Shown: positions 6,909 to 16,440 of the stretch, piece after piece | Position numbering within the stretch: position 1 is the first letter of the stretch | How the letters are laid out: the number at the start of each line of letters is the position of its first letter | Notes under the pieces: generated by a model | Database searches by the model: none | Seen by the model: the letters and a program-made list of their open reading frames with translations, nothing else | What the model was told of the DNA's origin: nothing | Position numbers and translations under genes: made by a program | Source: Planctomycetota bacterium | GTDB lineage: Bacteria; Planctomycetota; Planctomycetia; Pirellulales; Pirellulaceae | Reading direction: 5' to 3' | Length of the DNA: 64,000 nt | Assembly (NCBI GenBank): GCA_016872775.1 | Contig: VGZA01000019.1 | Coordinates: 1 to 64,000 of the forward strand

Positions 6909-9448
6909 TGCGGCAGCTCCAGTCCCGACGTGATTTGTCGCGGGATGCCTGAATGCAGCAAGTACTTTCGGGTAATCACCCGCGACAATTGCCCCATGGC
7001 GTCCTCGACATCCAACAGCAGTTCCTGCAATCCTTGCGCGGGAGGCTGCTCCAGCTGTTCTTGGGCGAGCATTCGCACCGCGTGCAGCGCCGACGTCACG
7101 ATCCGCTTTTCTTCCGTGCGCAGCAGCGATTCGCCCTCGCCAGGCAGAGCATCCACATGTTCGGCGAGCGACACCAGTTGTACCGCCAGTGACCGGGGAC
7201 AGGTCTCGTCGGTCAGGCAGAGATCGAGCACGGCGTTTTGCTGAATATTGTCGTAGTACCTGGCGCGGTAAGTCATCCTGCAGTCGATGACCTCCAGGAT
7301 CGCTTTCAACACGGGCCGTTCGATGAGGGATTCGTCGGGGGTTATGCTGCGAATCAGCAGCGCCGTATTGCGTGCGCGCTCGATGCGCCGCCCCATTTCC
7401 AACAGGCGCCATGCCGGGCCGCGTATCATGCCATCGTGAATCAGCCCGCTGACCGCCGCCAGGTCCAGGATCGTGCCGTTAATCGCTTCGAGGACGTCGA
7501 CCAGTCCGCTCCACCCGGCATCGGCCGAAGCGCGAAATGCAATCGCGGTCTCCCGCACCTTGCGCGACGTGTCCGGCGACATCCAGAGTCGTTCAAGCGA
7601 CGCGAGGCGTTCCATTTCTGAAACGGCGGCCGCCAGACCTCGCACTTCCTCCACGCTGGCGACCGTCCGCGGCAGATCCTCCGTCAACGTCGGCAACAGC
7701 GAAACGAACGAATCGATGGCAAATCCGGCTTCCACCTGCCCCTGATCGGCCAGAGCGCGAATCAGCCAGGGGAGTTCGGGGAAATCGGCCGCCGACTCGG
7801 CCGTTAACCGATCGATCACCGATCGCAGCAAGCGCGAAAGATAGTCGGCCCGGTCGAGCGACTGTCCAAACCAGAACAGGTCGTCGGCGACCCGACTCGG
7901 AAAGACCGCGCTCGTGCGACGAAGCACCACCGGCTTGGCGGCGTCGCTGAGCAACGACACCGGATGCACCGGACTGTCACCGAGAATCCAGAGATCTTTG
8001 CTGCCGTCGCCCGCGGAGATCGAAAGGACCATCGGGTCGGGAGTCGGCGCGAACCGGACGAGTCCTCCCGGCATGACGTTGTAATCCTCGCCATCCGCCA
8101 CCAGGAACGCCCGCACCGCCGCATGGCCAATCCCGATTGCGCCGTTGTGGAACACGGGTAACGCGGAGCGACAGATCAGTTCCTGGGCGACATACTGGTG
8201 CGGCTGGGCGGAGATTCGATCGCGTAATTCCCTGCGACCTGCTTCGTCCAGCTGACCGGCAAGGATTTCCTCACCGCCACTGGCCTGGAAGGCCGGTTTA
8301 ATCACCAGTTCATCCAGTCGTCGCCAGACCTCCTCCAGTTGTCGCGGGTCGCCGCACCACCAGGTCGCGATCGACGGCAACAACAGATCCTCGCCCAACA
8401 ACCGTCGGCAGAGCCGCGGCAGGAATGCCATGAAGATCGGAGACTCGATCAATCCGCTGCCTGGAACATTGGCCACGGCGACATTGCCTTGGCGAAGTAC
8501 TTTCAGCAGGCCTGGAATTCCATGCGGTTCGCCGCCGCCCAATTCCAACGGGTCGATGCCGCGCTCCACGCCGCGGGACACGATCACGTCGATCGGCACC
8601 AGTCCCGCCAGCGTTTTCAGAAACACGCGATCGTCGCGTACGGCGAGGTCCGCGCCTTCCGCCAGCGTGTAGCCGAGATAGCGTGCCAGGTAAACGTCCT
8701 CGAAATAGTACGGATAGCGGCTGCCCGGTGACAGCAGAACGACGCGGGGGTTCTCCGACAGTCGGCGTCCGAGCGACTTGAACGTGTTTTGCATCGCCAC
8801 GAAAAACGGCGCGAGGCGCTGCACCATCGGATCGTGCAGTTCCTGCGGTATGGTACGCGAAACGGCGATGCGGTTTTCCAAGGCGAACGCCTCGCCGGCC
8901 GGCGCATCCGCCCGATCCGCCATCACGCGCCATTCTCCATCCGGCGCCCGACCCAATTCGGTGGCACAAAGCACCATCGACGTGCCGCACTGGTGCAGTC
9001 CCACGAACTGCCGCAGAAACCCGGGGTTAGCGAACAGAATTTCGGGCGGCAGCGTACCGTCCCGGATCAACTCCCGCGCACCATAACAATCGGCGATAAT
9101 TCGTTCGAGCAGCCGGGCCCGCTGCCGAAGTCCGGTCGCCAGCCGCTCCCAGTCGGCAGCGTCCAGGATCAGCGGCAACAGGTCCAGACTCCAGGGACGC
9201 TGCGCCTGACGTCCCTCCTGGAAGACGTTGAACGTCACACCGTTTTCTTCGAGCAACTGTTCGGCCTGTTGCGATCGATGCGTGAGCTGTTCCGCCGAAA
9301 CGTGCCCCAGCCGCTCGACAAAATCCGACCAGGCGGGTCGAATCCGTCCGTCCGGCGAATAGACTTCGTAATAGACCGCCGGCCGAATCCGGTCCGGTAC
9401 CGACAGGTAGCGCTCCTGGGCATCGATCGCCGTCATCGATTCGAGCAT
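6905..9448 (-). CDS. circularly permuted ATP-grasp / alpha-E fusion protein
   Basis: About 847 residues joining two domains that are separate genes just upstream. Residues about 1-515 are a circularly permuted type 2 ATP-grasp (COG2308): AVYYEVYSPDG near the start, SRYPYYFEDVYLARYLGY, the GDPRQLEEVWRRL...VIKP segment and PGGLVRFA. Residues about 520-847 are an alpha-E domain (COG2307), opening with VFPSRVADDLFWFGQSLDRADY. ATP-grasp enzymes join a carboxylate to an amine through an acyl-phosphate. The role of alpha-E is unknown, but it nearly always accompanies such ligases. The frame runs open to 9736, inside the upstream gene. The start at 9448 is an estimate; 9436 or 9460 are alternatives. 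Members of this set are often found with transglutaminases, as here. Confidence 0.88.
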   Translation of the reverse strand: MLESMTAIDAQERYLSVPDRIRPAVYYEVYSPDGRIRPAWSDFVERLGHVSAEQLTHRSQQAEQLLEENGVTFNVFQEGRQAQRPWSLDLLPLILDAADWERLATGLRQRARLLERIIADCYGARELIRDGTLPPEILFANPGFLRQFVGLHQCGTSMVLCATELGRAPDGEWRVMADRADAPAGEAFALENRIAVSRTIPQELHDPMVQRLAPFFVAMQNTFKSLGRRLSENPRVVLLSPGSRYPYYFEDVYLARYLGYTLAEGADLAVRDDRVFLKTLAGLVPIDVIVSRGVERGIDPLELGGGEPHGIPGLLKVLRQGNVAVANVPGSGLIESPIFMAFLPRLCRRLLGEDLLLPSIATWWCGDPRQLEEVWRRLDELVIKPAFQASGGEEILAGQLDEAGRRELRDRISAQPHQYVAQELICRSALPVFHNGAIGIGHAAVRAFLVADGEDYNVMPGGLVRFAPTPDPMVLSISAGDGSKDLWILGDSPVHPVSLLSDAAKPVVLRRTSAVFPSRVADDLFWFGQSLDRADYLSRLLRSVIDRLTAESAADFPELPWLIRALADQGQVEAGFAIDSFVSLLPTLTEDLPRTVASVEEVRGLAAAVSEMERLASLERLWMSPDTSRKVRETAIAFRASADAGWSGLVDVLEAINGTILDLAAVSGLIHDGMIRGPAWRLLEMGRRIERARNTALLIRSITPDESLIERPVLKAILEVIDCRMTYRARYYDNIQQNAVLDLCLTDETCPRSLAVQLVSLAEHVDALPGEGESLLRTEEKRIVTSALHAVRMLAQEQLEQPPAQGLQELLLDVEDAMGQLSRVITRKYLLHSGIPRQITSGLELPQ

Positions 9449-9488
9449 CCTCTCCCACACCGCATACGGACTCGCGATTGCCGCGCGA

Positions 9489-12400
9489 CTAACTCCTCGT
9501 CTGTCGCAAATCGAGCGTCCGCAAATCGAGTGTCCAGGTCGTTTCCAGTGGCAACGATTCGTTCCGCAAAGACATCGGCCCGCCCGAGTGTCCATGGTCG
9601 ACAAAGCGCGCGGCTCGACGACATTCCGCTTCCAGTGCGTTGACTGGGAAGACCGCCGGGTTGAGTCCACCCGGATGGTCGACATGAAAGCGGCAGCCAC
9701 CAATGGAACGCTCCTGCCATAAATCCACAATATCAAATGTCAGTGGAGTGTGCACGGCCAAGGTGGGATGAAGGCAACTCGGCGGTTGCCAGGCCCGGTA
9801 TCGCACACCGCCTATCCATTGGCGCTGTTCGCCGGCAGATTGCAGCGGGACACGGCGTCCGTTGCAGTAGACGGCGTAACGCGGCGCGAGCATGCCGGAG
9901 AGTGCAACCTGCAGCCGCTCGACCGAGGAATCGACATACCGCGTCGTCCCGCCGCCGGATGGCTCCTCGCCCAACACGTACCAGGGCTCCAGCGCCACGC
10001 GCAGTTCCAATCGCACTCCATCGTGCTCGATTTCACCGATTCTCGGGCATCGGAATTCCCAGTGCGGGCGAAACCATTCGTCAGCGAAAGGAAAGTCGTT
10101 TTTTCGTAAGTCAGCCAGGACTTCGCACAGGTCGGTCCAGAGCGGGCCGGGCAGCAGCCAACGATCGTGCAAGAGCGTATTCCAGCGAATCAACGCCTGC
10201 CGGTACGGCTGCCTCCAGAACCAGGCGACCAGGGCGCGGACCAGCAGTTGCTGCGTCAGACTCATCCGGGCATGCGGCGGCATTTCGAATCCGCGCAACT
10301 CCACCAGCCCCAACCGGCCGTTCGCGTGATCGGGCGAGAACAACTTATCAATGCAGAACTCCGCACGATGCGTGTTGCCGGTAAGATCGACCAGCAGGTG
10401 ACGGAAGACACGATCGACGAGCCACGGCGCCACGGAAATTCCGTCCGGCTCAGGAATTTGACGGCAGGCAATTTCCAATTCATACAGCGCGTCGCGACGC
10501 CCCTCATCGACGCGCGGCGACTGGCTGGTCGGCCCGATGAACTGGCTGGAGAACAAGTACGACAACGACGGATGATTGTTCCAATAAGCGAGCAGGCTCC
10601 GCAGCAGGTCCGGCCGGCGCAGAAAAGGACTATCGGCCGCGGTCGGCCCGCCCAGTACCAGATGATTGCCGCCGCCCGTGCCGGTGTGTTTTCCATCGAG
10701 CTGAAACTTTTCCGTGCCCAATCTCGATTGCCGCGCGTCGTCGTAAACGCCGCAGGTGATCTCACAGAGTTCCTGCCAGTCAGCGGCCGGCTGGACATTC
10801 ACCTCGATCACGCCCGGGTCGGGGGTCACTTTCAGGATCCGCAGGCGCGGGTCCGCGGGAGGCAAATAACCTTCGATGACCACCGGCGTACGCTGCTGCT
10901 CCGCGACAGCTTCCACGGCTCCGACCAGTTCCAGGTAATCTTCCAGGCGGCTCAGTGGCGGCATGAAGACGTGCAGAATCCCATGCCGCAGCTCGACGCA
11001 GAGCGCGGTGGCGATCCAGTCACCGCTGGGAAAGCTGTCCGCCGAATCCGTAGCATCGCGAGGCGGTTTCTGGCGCCGCTCCGGCTGCGGAGTTCGCGAC
11101 CCGCCTTGCGCCTGATGCGTAATCGAGGCCTCCGGTGTAGCAATCGATCCGCGTCTGGACCGTGCCCGGAATTCGGCTTGCAGGTCCAGTGCGCGGCGAC
11201 GAATTTCCTGGTAGCCCGGCAGCGGCCGACGTTCGGCGAACGGATCGATGGGATACTGCTGTCGAAATTCGGTCGCTCCGCCGACCGGCAACGAGTCGAG
11301 CGGCAGGCGCAGACCGATCGGCGAATCGCCGGGGATCAGGAAGAGCCGTTCGGAGCGCAGCGGCCACGGTCCGCTGATCCAGCGTGGGGCCGCCTGCCAC
11401 CAGGCCTTCGTCAACGGCATCACGTAACCGACCGGGCGCGTCGCTCCCCGTTCCAGGATCGATGCCAGTCGCCGCCGGTCCTCGTCGTCGTCGGGATCGA
11501 ATTCGCGCGGATCGACGTCGACCGGCATCTTCCGCTCCTGTTCGATCGTTCTCCAGATATCTTCATACGCCGGGCGCATCCAACGTCTTTCGACCTCCAG
11601 GCGGTCGGCCAGATCGCCGAGAAATTCTTCGGCTTTCTCGATATCGCCGTGCTCAACATCGCCGCGCTCGCTTGCGCGACGCTCCCGATCGAGACCGCCG
11701 GACAGGGCGGGATCGGCCAGCAGTTCCGGGTTGGTCCAGATCGGCTGGCCGTCGACGCGCCACAAGCAGCTGTAGGCCCAGCGCGGCAGCGGTTCTCCGG
11801 GATACCATTTTCCCTGGCCATAGTGCAGTAACCCGCCGGGCGCGAATCGCTGTCGCAGTCGCCTCAACAGTTGGCCGGACAGTTGTTGTTTGTGGCTCCC
11901 GACCGCCGCCGTCGTCCATTCGGCGCCCTGCATGTCGTCGATCGAAACAAACGTCGGCTCGCCACCCATCGTCAATCGCACGTCGTCGTGATGCAAACGC
12001 TGGTCGACCGCGGCTCCCAGATCTTGAATCTCCCGCCATTGCCGATCGCTGTACGGCAACGTGACGCGCGGGTCCTCATGAATGCGCGTCACCTGCATCT
12101 CAAAGCGAAATTCCGACTCACATTGTTCCAGGGGGCCGGAGATCGGCGCGGCGGTCGACGGGGCCGGAGTCGCCGCCAGGGGCAAATGTCCTTCGCCGGT
12201 GAACAAGCCGGACGTTGGATCGAGTCCCACCCAGCCGGCGCCGGGCAGGTAGACTTCACACCAGGCATGCAGGTCGGTGAAATCGTGCTCCGGGCCTGAC
12301 GGACCATCCAGCGACTTCTGATCGGATTTCAGCTGGACCAGGTACCCGGAAACAAACCGCGCGGCCAGTCCCAGCCTACGGAGCAGCTGCACCAGCAGCC

Positions 12401-12953
12401 AGGCCGAATCGCGGCACGACCCCGAACTTGTTTCCAACGTTTCCCGGGCTGTTTGCACTCCCGGCTGCATCCGAATCACGTAACGAACGTCGCGCCACAG
12501 CCGCTGGTTCAAGTCCACCAGGAACGCCGTCGTCCGCCGCCGCCGACAATCGATCGACTTCAGGTAATTGTCAAACAACGGGCCGCACGGCTGGCATTCG
12601 AGAAACGGTTGCAGGTCCTTCGCCAATTCCGCCGGGTAGGCAAATGGAAAATCCTCGGCGTAGTCCTCGATGAAAAAGTCGAACGGATTGATCACCGTCA
12701 GATCGGCCGTCAGATTGACTTCGACACGAAACAGTTCGGTCGAGTCGGGGATGACCAGCCGGGCCAGGAAATTACCGAAAGGGTCTTGTTGCCAGTTAAG
12801 AAAATGCCGCGCGGGGAGGATTTCCAACGAGTAACTGGCGATCGGTGTACGGCAATGCGGCGCGGGCCTGAGCCGAATCACCTGCGGGCCAAGCGCCACC
12901 AAGCGGTCGTAGCGATATTCGGTCAAGTGCCGCAGCGCGACGCGAATCGTCAT
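9489..12953 (-). CDS. transglutaminase-DUF2126 protein
   Basis: A 1154-residue protein. Residues 1-90 are the N-terminal beta domain (MTIRVALRHLTEYRYDR). Then comes a transglutaminase core with Cys180 in SSGSCRDSAW, His229 in DLHAWCEVY and Asp245 in VGLDPTSG. From about residue 300 to the end is the large DUF2126 region, starting near LTMGGEPTFVSIDD, which is thought to include a glutamine-synthetase-like or related catalytic fold but has no proven activity. The frame extends to 13079 inside the alpha-E gene; the ATG at 12953 is chosen because relatives begin with MTIRVALxHxTxYxYD. It sits between the alpha-E gene (49 bases upstream) and the fusion gene (about 40 bases downstream), all on one strand. 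Confidence 0.92.
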   Translation of the reverse strand: MTIRVALRHLTEYRYDRLVALGPQVIRLRPAPHCRTPIASYSLEILPARHFLNWQQDPFGNFLARLVIPDSTELFRVEVNLTADLTVINPFDFFIEDYAEDFPFAYPAELAKDLQPFLECQPCGPLFDNYLKSIDCRRRRTTAFLVDLNQRLWRDVRYVIRMQPGVQTARETLETSSGSCRDSAWLLVQLLRRLGLAARFVSGYLVQLKSDQKSLDGPSGPEHDFTDLHAWCEVYLPGAGWVGLDPTSGLFTGEGHLPLAATPAPSTAAPISGPLEQCESEFRFEMQVTRIHEDPRVTLPYSDRQWREIQDLGAAVDQRLHHDDVRLTMGGEPTFVSIDDMQGAEWTTAAVGSHKQQLSGQLLRRLRQRFAPGGLLHYGQGKWYPGEPLPRWAYSCLWRVDGQPIWTNPELLADPALSGGLDRERRASERGDVEHGDIEKAEEFLGDLADRLEVERRWMRPAYEDIWRTIEQERKMPVDVDPREFDPDDDEDRRRLASILERGATRPVGYVMPLTKAWWQAAPRWISGPWPLRSERLFLIPGDSPIGLRLPLDSLPVGGATEFRQQYPIDPFAERRPLPGYQEIRRRALDLQAEFRARSRRGSIATPEASITHQAQGGSRTPQPERRQKPPRDATDSADSFPSGDWIATALCVELRHGILHVFMPPLSRLEDYLELVGAVEAVAEQQRTPVVIEGYLPPADPRLRILKVTPDPGVIEVNVQPAADWQELCEITCGVYDDARQSRLGTEKFQLDGKHTGTGGGNHLVLGGPTAADSPFLRRPDLLRSLLAYWNNHPSLSYLFSSQFIGPTSQSPRVDEGRRDALYELEIACRQIPEPDGISVAPWLVDRVFRHLLVDLTGNTHRAEFCIDKLFSPDHANGRLGLVELRGFEMPPHARMSLTQQLLVRALVAWFWRQPYRQALIRWNTLLHDRWLLPGPLWTDLCEVLADLRKNDFPFADEWFRPHWEFRCPRIGEIEHDGVRLELRVALEPWYVLGEEPSGGGTTRYVDSSVERLQVALSGMLAPRYAVYCNGRRVPLQSAGEQRQWIGGVRYRAWQPPSCLHPTLAVHTPLTFDIVDLWQERSIGGCRFHVDHPGGLNPAVFPVNALEAECRRAARFVDHGHSGGPMSLRNESLPLETTWTLDLRTLDLRQTRS

Positions 12954-13002
12954 CCTGGTCCTGCTCTTGGTCTGCTCTTGATCGTTGACGTTCTTTAACG
13001 GA

Positions 13003-13971
13003 TTACTGTTGATCCGATGCCGCTTCCGCCAGCGGCTGGATTTCGAAAAATCTCTGGTAGATCGCCGCGTCGAGAACATTCAGGCCGCACTGCAGTTCAT
13101 CGATGAACTCGTGCAATCCCCGCTGAATAATACTGTCGATCTTCACCGTACTCAGTTCCCCGTGCAGTTTCGCGAATTTTTCCTCGACCGGATCGAGGTT
13201 GGTGCCCAGCGGTCGGCCGGTAACGGCATGCAGTGAAATCTCGGCTTCGGCGATCGCGAAGCGCACGGCGCGTGGAAAGTGCCCGTCCAGCAACAGGAAC
13301 TCGGCTACCGAAGCGGGCGCGATTCGTCCATGCCGCCTGCGATACATATGCAGCGCGCTGGTCGACTCCAGCAAGGCGGTCCACTGGACCACGTCGAGCG
13401 CCGAACTGATGCTCGATCGGCCGCTCAGCAGAACGAAATACTTGACATCCAGGATCCGCGAGGTCTTATCGGCGCGCTCCAGCATGCGGCCGATTCTCGC
13501 GAAGTGCCAGGCCTCGTCATGCGACATCGTCGCTTCCATCACCCCGATCACTTCGTGGCTGGACCGCCGCACGCGCTCCAGAAAATCGGCGGGCAACTGC
13601 AGGATCTCATCCGGATCGCGGGCAGCGTCGCGCACACGGAGATAGAATCGGTTGATCGCTTCCCAGATCGGTACGCTGAGTACCTCGCGGATGGCGCGGG
13701 CGTTCTCCCGGGCCTTCACCAGACAGGAGAGGATCGAATTAGGATTCCGCTTGTCGAACAGCAGAAAATCCAGCACGCGTTCCGCCGTGAACTCGCCGCC
13801 CTGCAACTGATGGAATAGGGACTCGTCGCCGCTGGCATAAATCAACGGCGACCATTGCGGACTGCCGCCCAACGACAACGACTGATTCACATCGACGAAA
13901 CGCGAGACATTTTCAGCCCGTTCGAGATAACGGTTGGTCCAGAAAACGGAATCGGCGACGCGACGCAACAT
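13003..13971 (-). CDS. alpha-E domain protein (COG2307)
   Basis: A 322-residue all-helical protein beginning MLRRVADSVFWTNRYLERAEN, the usual start of stand-alone alpha-E (DUF403) proteins. The inner HFARIGRMLERADKTSRILD repeats the same RxxERA pattern, which suggests two related helical halves. No catalytic residues are known. The family occurs with circularly permuted ATP-grasp ligases and transglutaminases, and a second copy is fused to a ligase further down this cluster. It lies 49 bases after the ATP-grasp gene. It probably serves as partner or substrate platform of the ligase (inference). Confidence 0.92.
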   Translation of the reverse strand: MLRRVADSVFWTNRYLERAENVSRFVDVNQSLSLGGSPQWSPLIYASGDESLFHQLQGGEFTAERVLDFLLFDKRNPNSILSCLVKARENARAIREVLSVPIWEAINRFYLRVRDAARDPDEILQLPADFLERVRRSSHEVIGVMEATMSHDEAWHFARIGRMLERADKTSRILDVKYFVLLSGRSSISSALDVVQWTALLESTSALHMYRRRHGRIAPASVAEFLLLDGHFPRAVRFAIAEAEISLHAVTGRPLGTNLDPVEEKFAKLHGELSTVKIDSIIQRGLHEFIDELQCGLNVLDAAIYQRFFEIQPLAEAASDQQ

Positions 13972-14020
13972 GGAACGGATTTTCTCGGTTCGGGGTCAAG
14001 CTACCGGCGGGCGCCGGGGT

Positions 14021-15439
14021 TCATGAATTCACCAGCACCCAGGTGTCCTTGCTGCCGCCACCCTGCGAAGAGTTCACGATCATCGAGCCTTCGCGAAGCG
14101 CTACCCTCGTCAGACCGCCCGGCAGCACGAACAGGTCATCTCCGTAAAGGATGAACGGTCGCAGGTCGACGTGCCGGGGCGCCAGCTTCCGGTCGATCAC
14201 GGTGGGGACCGTGGACAACGTCAGCATCGGCTGAGCGATGTAGTTGCGGGGATTGTCCCGGATCTGCGCGGCGCAGTCCCGCAGTTCCTCCGCCGTCGCC
14301 TTGGGACCCATCACCAGCCCGTATCCTCCCGACTCATTCGTCGGCTTGACCACCAGTTCCGCCAGATGTTCCAGCACGTAGTTTCTCTGCCGCGGATCGG
14401 AGCATACATACGTTGGCACATTGGGGAGGATCGCCTCTTCGTTCAGATAGAAGCGGATGATTTGCGGAACCCAGGCATAGACGGCCTTATCGTCGGCGAC
14501 GCCCGTGCCGGGCGCATTGGCCAGAGTTACGCGGCCCGACCGATAGACGTCCATCAGCCCCGACACGCCCAGTGCGGAATCGGCTCGAAAACAGTTTGGA
14601 TCGAGAAAATCGTCGTCAATGCGGCGATAGATCACGTCGACGCGGCGGGAACCTTGGGTCGTCAGCATCCGAACCTGGCCATCGACGACAACCAGATCCG
14701 AACCACATACCAGTTCGATTCCCATTTGCTGGGCGAGGAAGCAATGCTCGAAGTACGCGGAATTATACATCCCGGGCGTCAGCAACACCGCGGTAGTCTT
14801 TTCGACGCAGGGCGGCGCCGTCTGCAGCAGCGTCGTCAAGAGCCGCTCGCCGTAATCCTCCACCGGCGCAATCGACGTCCCGCTGAAAACCTCCGGCAGC
14901 ACGCGCTTCATCAACTCGCGATTTTCCAGCACATACGAGACGCCCGACGGGCAACGCAGATTGTCCTCCAGAACATAAACCACACCGTCACTGTGCCGGA
15001 TCAGGTCGGTGCCGGTAACGTGTGTCCAGACTCCCTTCGGCGGCCGAAAACCGTGCATCTGCGGCCGATAGGTCTTGGCCGACAGGATGAGCTCGCGCGG
15101 CACGACGCCTTCGTTCAAGATCCGTTGTTCCCCGTAAATATCATCCAGGAATAAGTTCAAGGCTCGGATCCGTTGCTTCAAGCCGGCCTCGATGCGCGTC
15201 CACTCCTGCGACGCGATCGGCCTCGGCACCACGTCGAACGGCCAGACTTTCTCCGTGCCGTCGGCGTGTCCGTAGACGGCGAAAGTAATGCCCTTTTCCC
15301 GCAAGCGAATTTCGGCCTCGTGCTGTCGATCCGCCAGTTCCTGGGTGGAGAAATTATCGAGCCGATCGGCAAGCAGCGGATGCCTTGCGACGGGTCCGTC
15401 CTGGTATTCGTCAAATGCGGTTTTCACAAGACTGCTCAT
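14021..15439 (-). CDS. circularly permuted type 2 ATP-grasp protein (COG2308)
   Basis: A 472-residue stand-alone ligase-like protein and the first gene of the cluster. Recognisable parts are the early FDEYQDG motif, [46 protein letters not shown], the [30 protein letters not shown]-binding stretch split by the permutation, and the C-terminal [10 protein letters not shown]...[10 protein letters not shown]. The family belongs to the amidoligase branch of ATP-grasp enzymes, predicted to form amide bonds on peptides or small molecules. It is a full-length relative of the first half of the fusion at 6905-9448, so the cluster holds two diverged ligases. Confidence 0.93.
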   Translation of the reverse strand: MSSLVKTAFDEYQDGPVARHPLLADRLDNFSTQELADRQHEAEIRLREKGITFAVYGHADGTEKVWPFDVVPRPIASQEWTRIEAGLKQRIRALNLFLDDIYGEQRILNEGVVPRELILSAKTYRPQMHGFRPPKGVWTHVTGTDLIRHSDGVVYVLEDNLRCPSGVSYVLENRELMKRVLPEVFSGTSIAPVEDYGERLLTTLLQTAPPCVEKTTAVLLTPGMYNSAYFEHCFLAQQMGIELVCGSDLVVVDGQVRMLTTQGSRRVDVIYRRIDDDFLDPNCFRADSALGVSGLMDVYRSGRVTLANAPGTGVADDKAVYAWVPQIIRFYLNEEAILPNVPTYVCSDPRQRNYVLEHLAELVVKPTNESGGYGLVMGPKATAEELRDCAAQIRDNPRNYIAQPMLTLSTVPTVIDRKLAPRHVDLRPFILYGDDLFVLPGGLTRVALREGSMIVNSSQGGGSKDTWVLVNS

Positions 15440-15550
15440 CCTCTGCCCATGCGGCCAGCCGGGCGGGGTGCCCGTGCGGCCAAGCCGGCGAGGTGTCGAG
15501 ATTATAGCGCGATGCGGCCGCGATGAAAACTCCTGGACAGTTAATAGCTC

Positions 15551-16363
15551 GTGCTTTGTCAGTGCCGTCGACTTGCGCCTCGGGAGGTAGGCGGCTGCGA
15601 GGGTCTGGACGCACAGACCCCCAAGGTGATTACGAACTCCATCGGGATGGAACTGGTATTGATCCCCAACGGATCATTCTTAATGGGTTCGCCAGCCGAT
15701 GACACAGGCCGCTCGATCAAAGAAACACAGCACGAGGTGAGCATCAGCAGAGATTACTACCTTGGAGCGACGGAAGTGACCCAAGCTCAATACGCAAAAG
15801 TGATGGGAAAGAACCCGAGCTACTTTCAGGGCGAGATGATCCAAGGCGACAGTTCCAATCACCCGGTGGAGATGATCGCTTGGGAGGACGCGGTAGAGTT
15901 TTGCCGGAGGTTGTCGGAACGACCCGCAGAGAAGGCGGCTGGTCGAGTCTATCGCTTGCCGACGGAAACGGAATGGGGAATATGCCTGCCGTGCCGGAGC
16001 TAAGTCGGAGTACAGTTTTGGCGACGATCCAGAGGAATTCGAAGACTATGGCTGGTACTCGGGAAACAGCGGCCAGAAGACTCATGCGGTAGCCCAGAAA
16101 AAACGCAATCCATGGGGCCTCTATGACATGCATGGGAATGTTTGGGAGCGGTGTGCGGACTTGTATGACGATTATTCAGGTGGCCAAGTGATCGACCCGC
16201 AAGGCCCCGACCGGAGTTCGATTAACTACCGCACGGATCGTGGCGCAGTTGGAGTGATCAGGTGGCAGATTGCCGATCGGCCGTTCGATTCGGGACGCCT
16301 TTATCGAGCCCCACCAATAACCACGTGGTCCGCCTGGCACTGACTCCACCGGCGGCCCGCTAG
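15551..16363 (+). pseudogene. frameshifted formylglycine-generating-enzyme/SUMF1-like gene
   Basis: Three overlapping frames together spell one FGE-sulfatase domain. Frame 1 gives [20 protein letters not shown] through LPTETEW. An extra G in a GGGG run near 15975 moves the reading to a second frame, giving EYACRAGAKSEYSFGDD and LYDMHGNVWERCADLYDDY. A second shift near 16240-16250 moves it to a third, giving SWSDQVADCRSAVRFG and the end NNHVVRLALTPPAAR. Most domain hallmarks are kept, so decay is recent or the shifts are sequencing errors. The 5' end is also unclear: an in-frame stop lies just before 15551 and no signal peptide is seen. FGE-type enzymes oxidise a sulfatase cysteine, but many relatives are non-enzymatic. 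Confidence 0.85.
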
Positions 16364-16399
16364 TCGCCTCCCTTTTTTTCCGGTCTGTGAACGGCTTTA

Positions 16400-16416
16400 C
16401 GACCGATTTTCGGTCG
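16400..16416. terminator. hairpin between convergent genes
   Basis: A perfect 7-base stem (CGACCGA/TCGGTCG) with a TTT loop lies between the FGE pseudogene and the 3' end of the sulfotransferase gene. No strong T run follows on either strand, so its action as a terminator is uncertain. Confidence 0.35.
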
Positions 16417-16440
16417 CTATGCTTCCGCATGGTGCTGGAA

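Noticed and set aside
10167-11831. Long plus-strand ORF of 554 codons
   Set aside because: It lies fully antisense to the transglutaminase-DUF2126 gene, has no family features, and its composition is that of a high-GC shadow frame.
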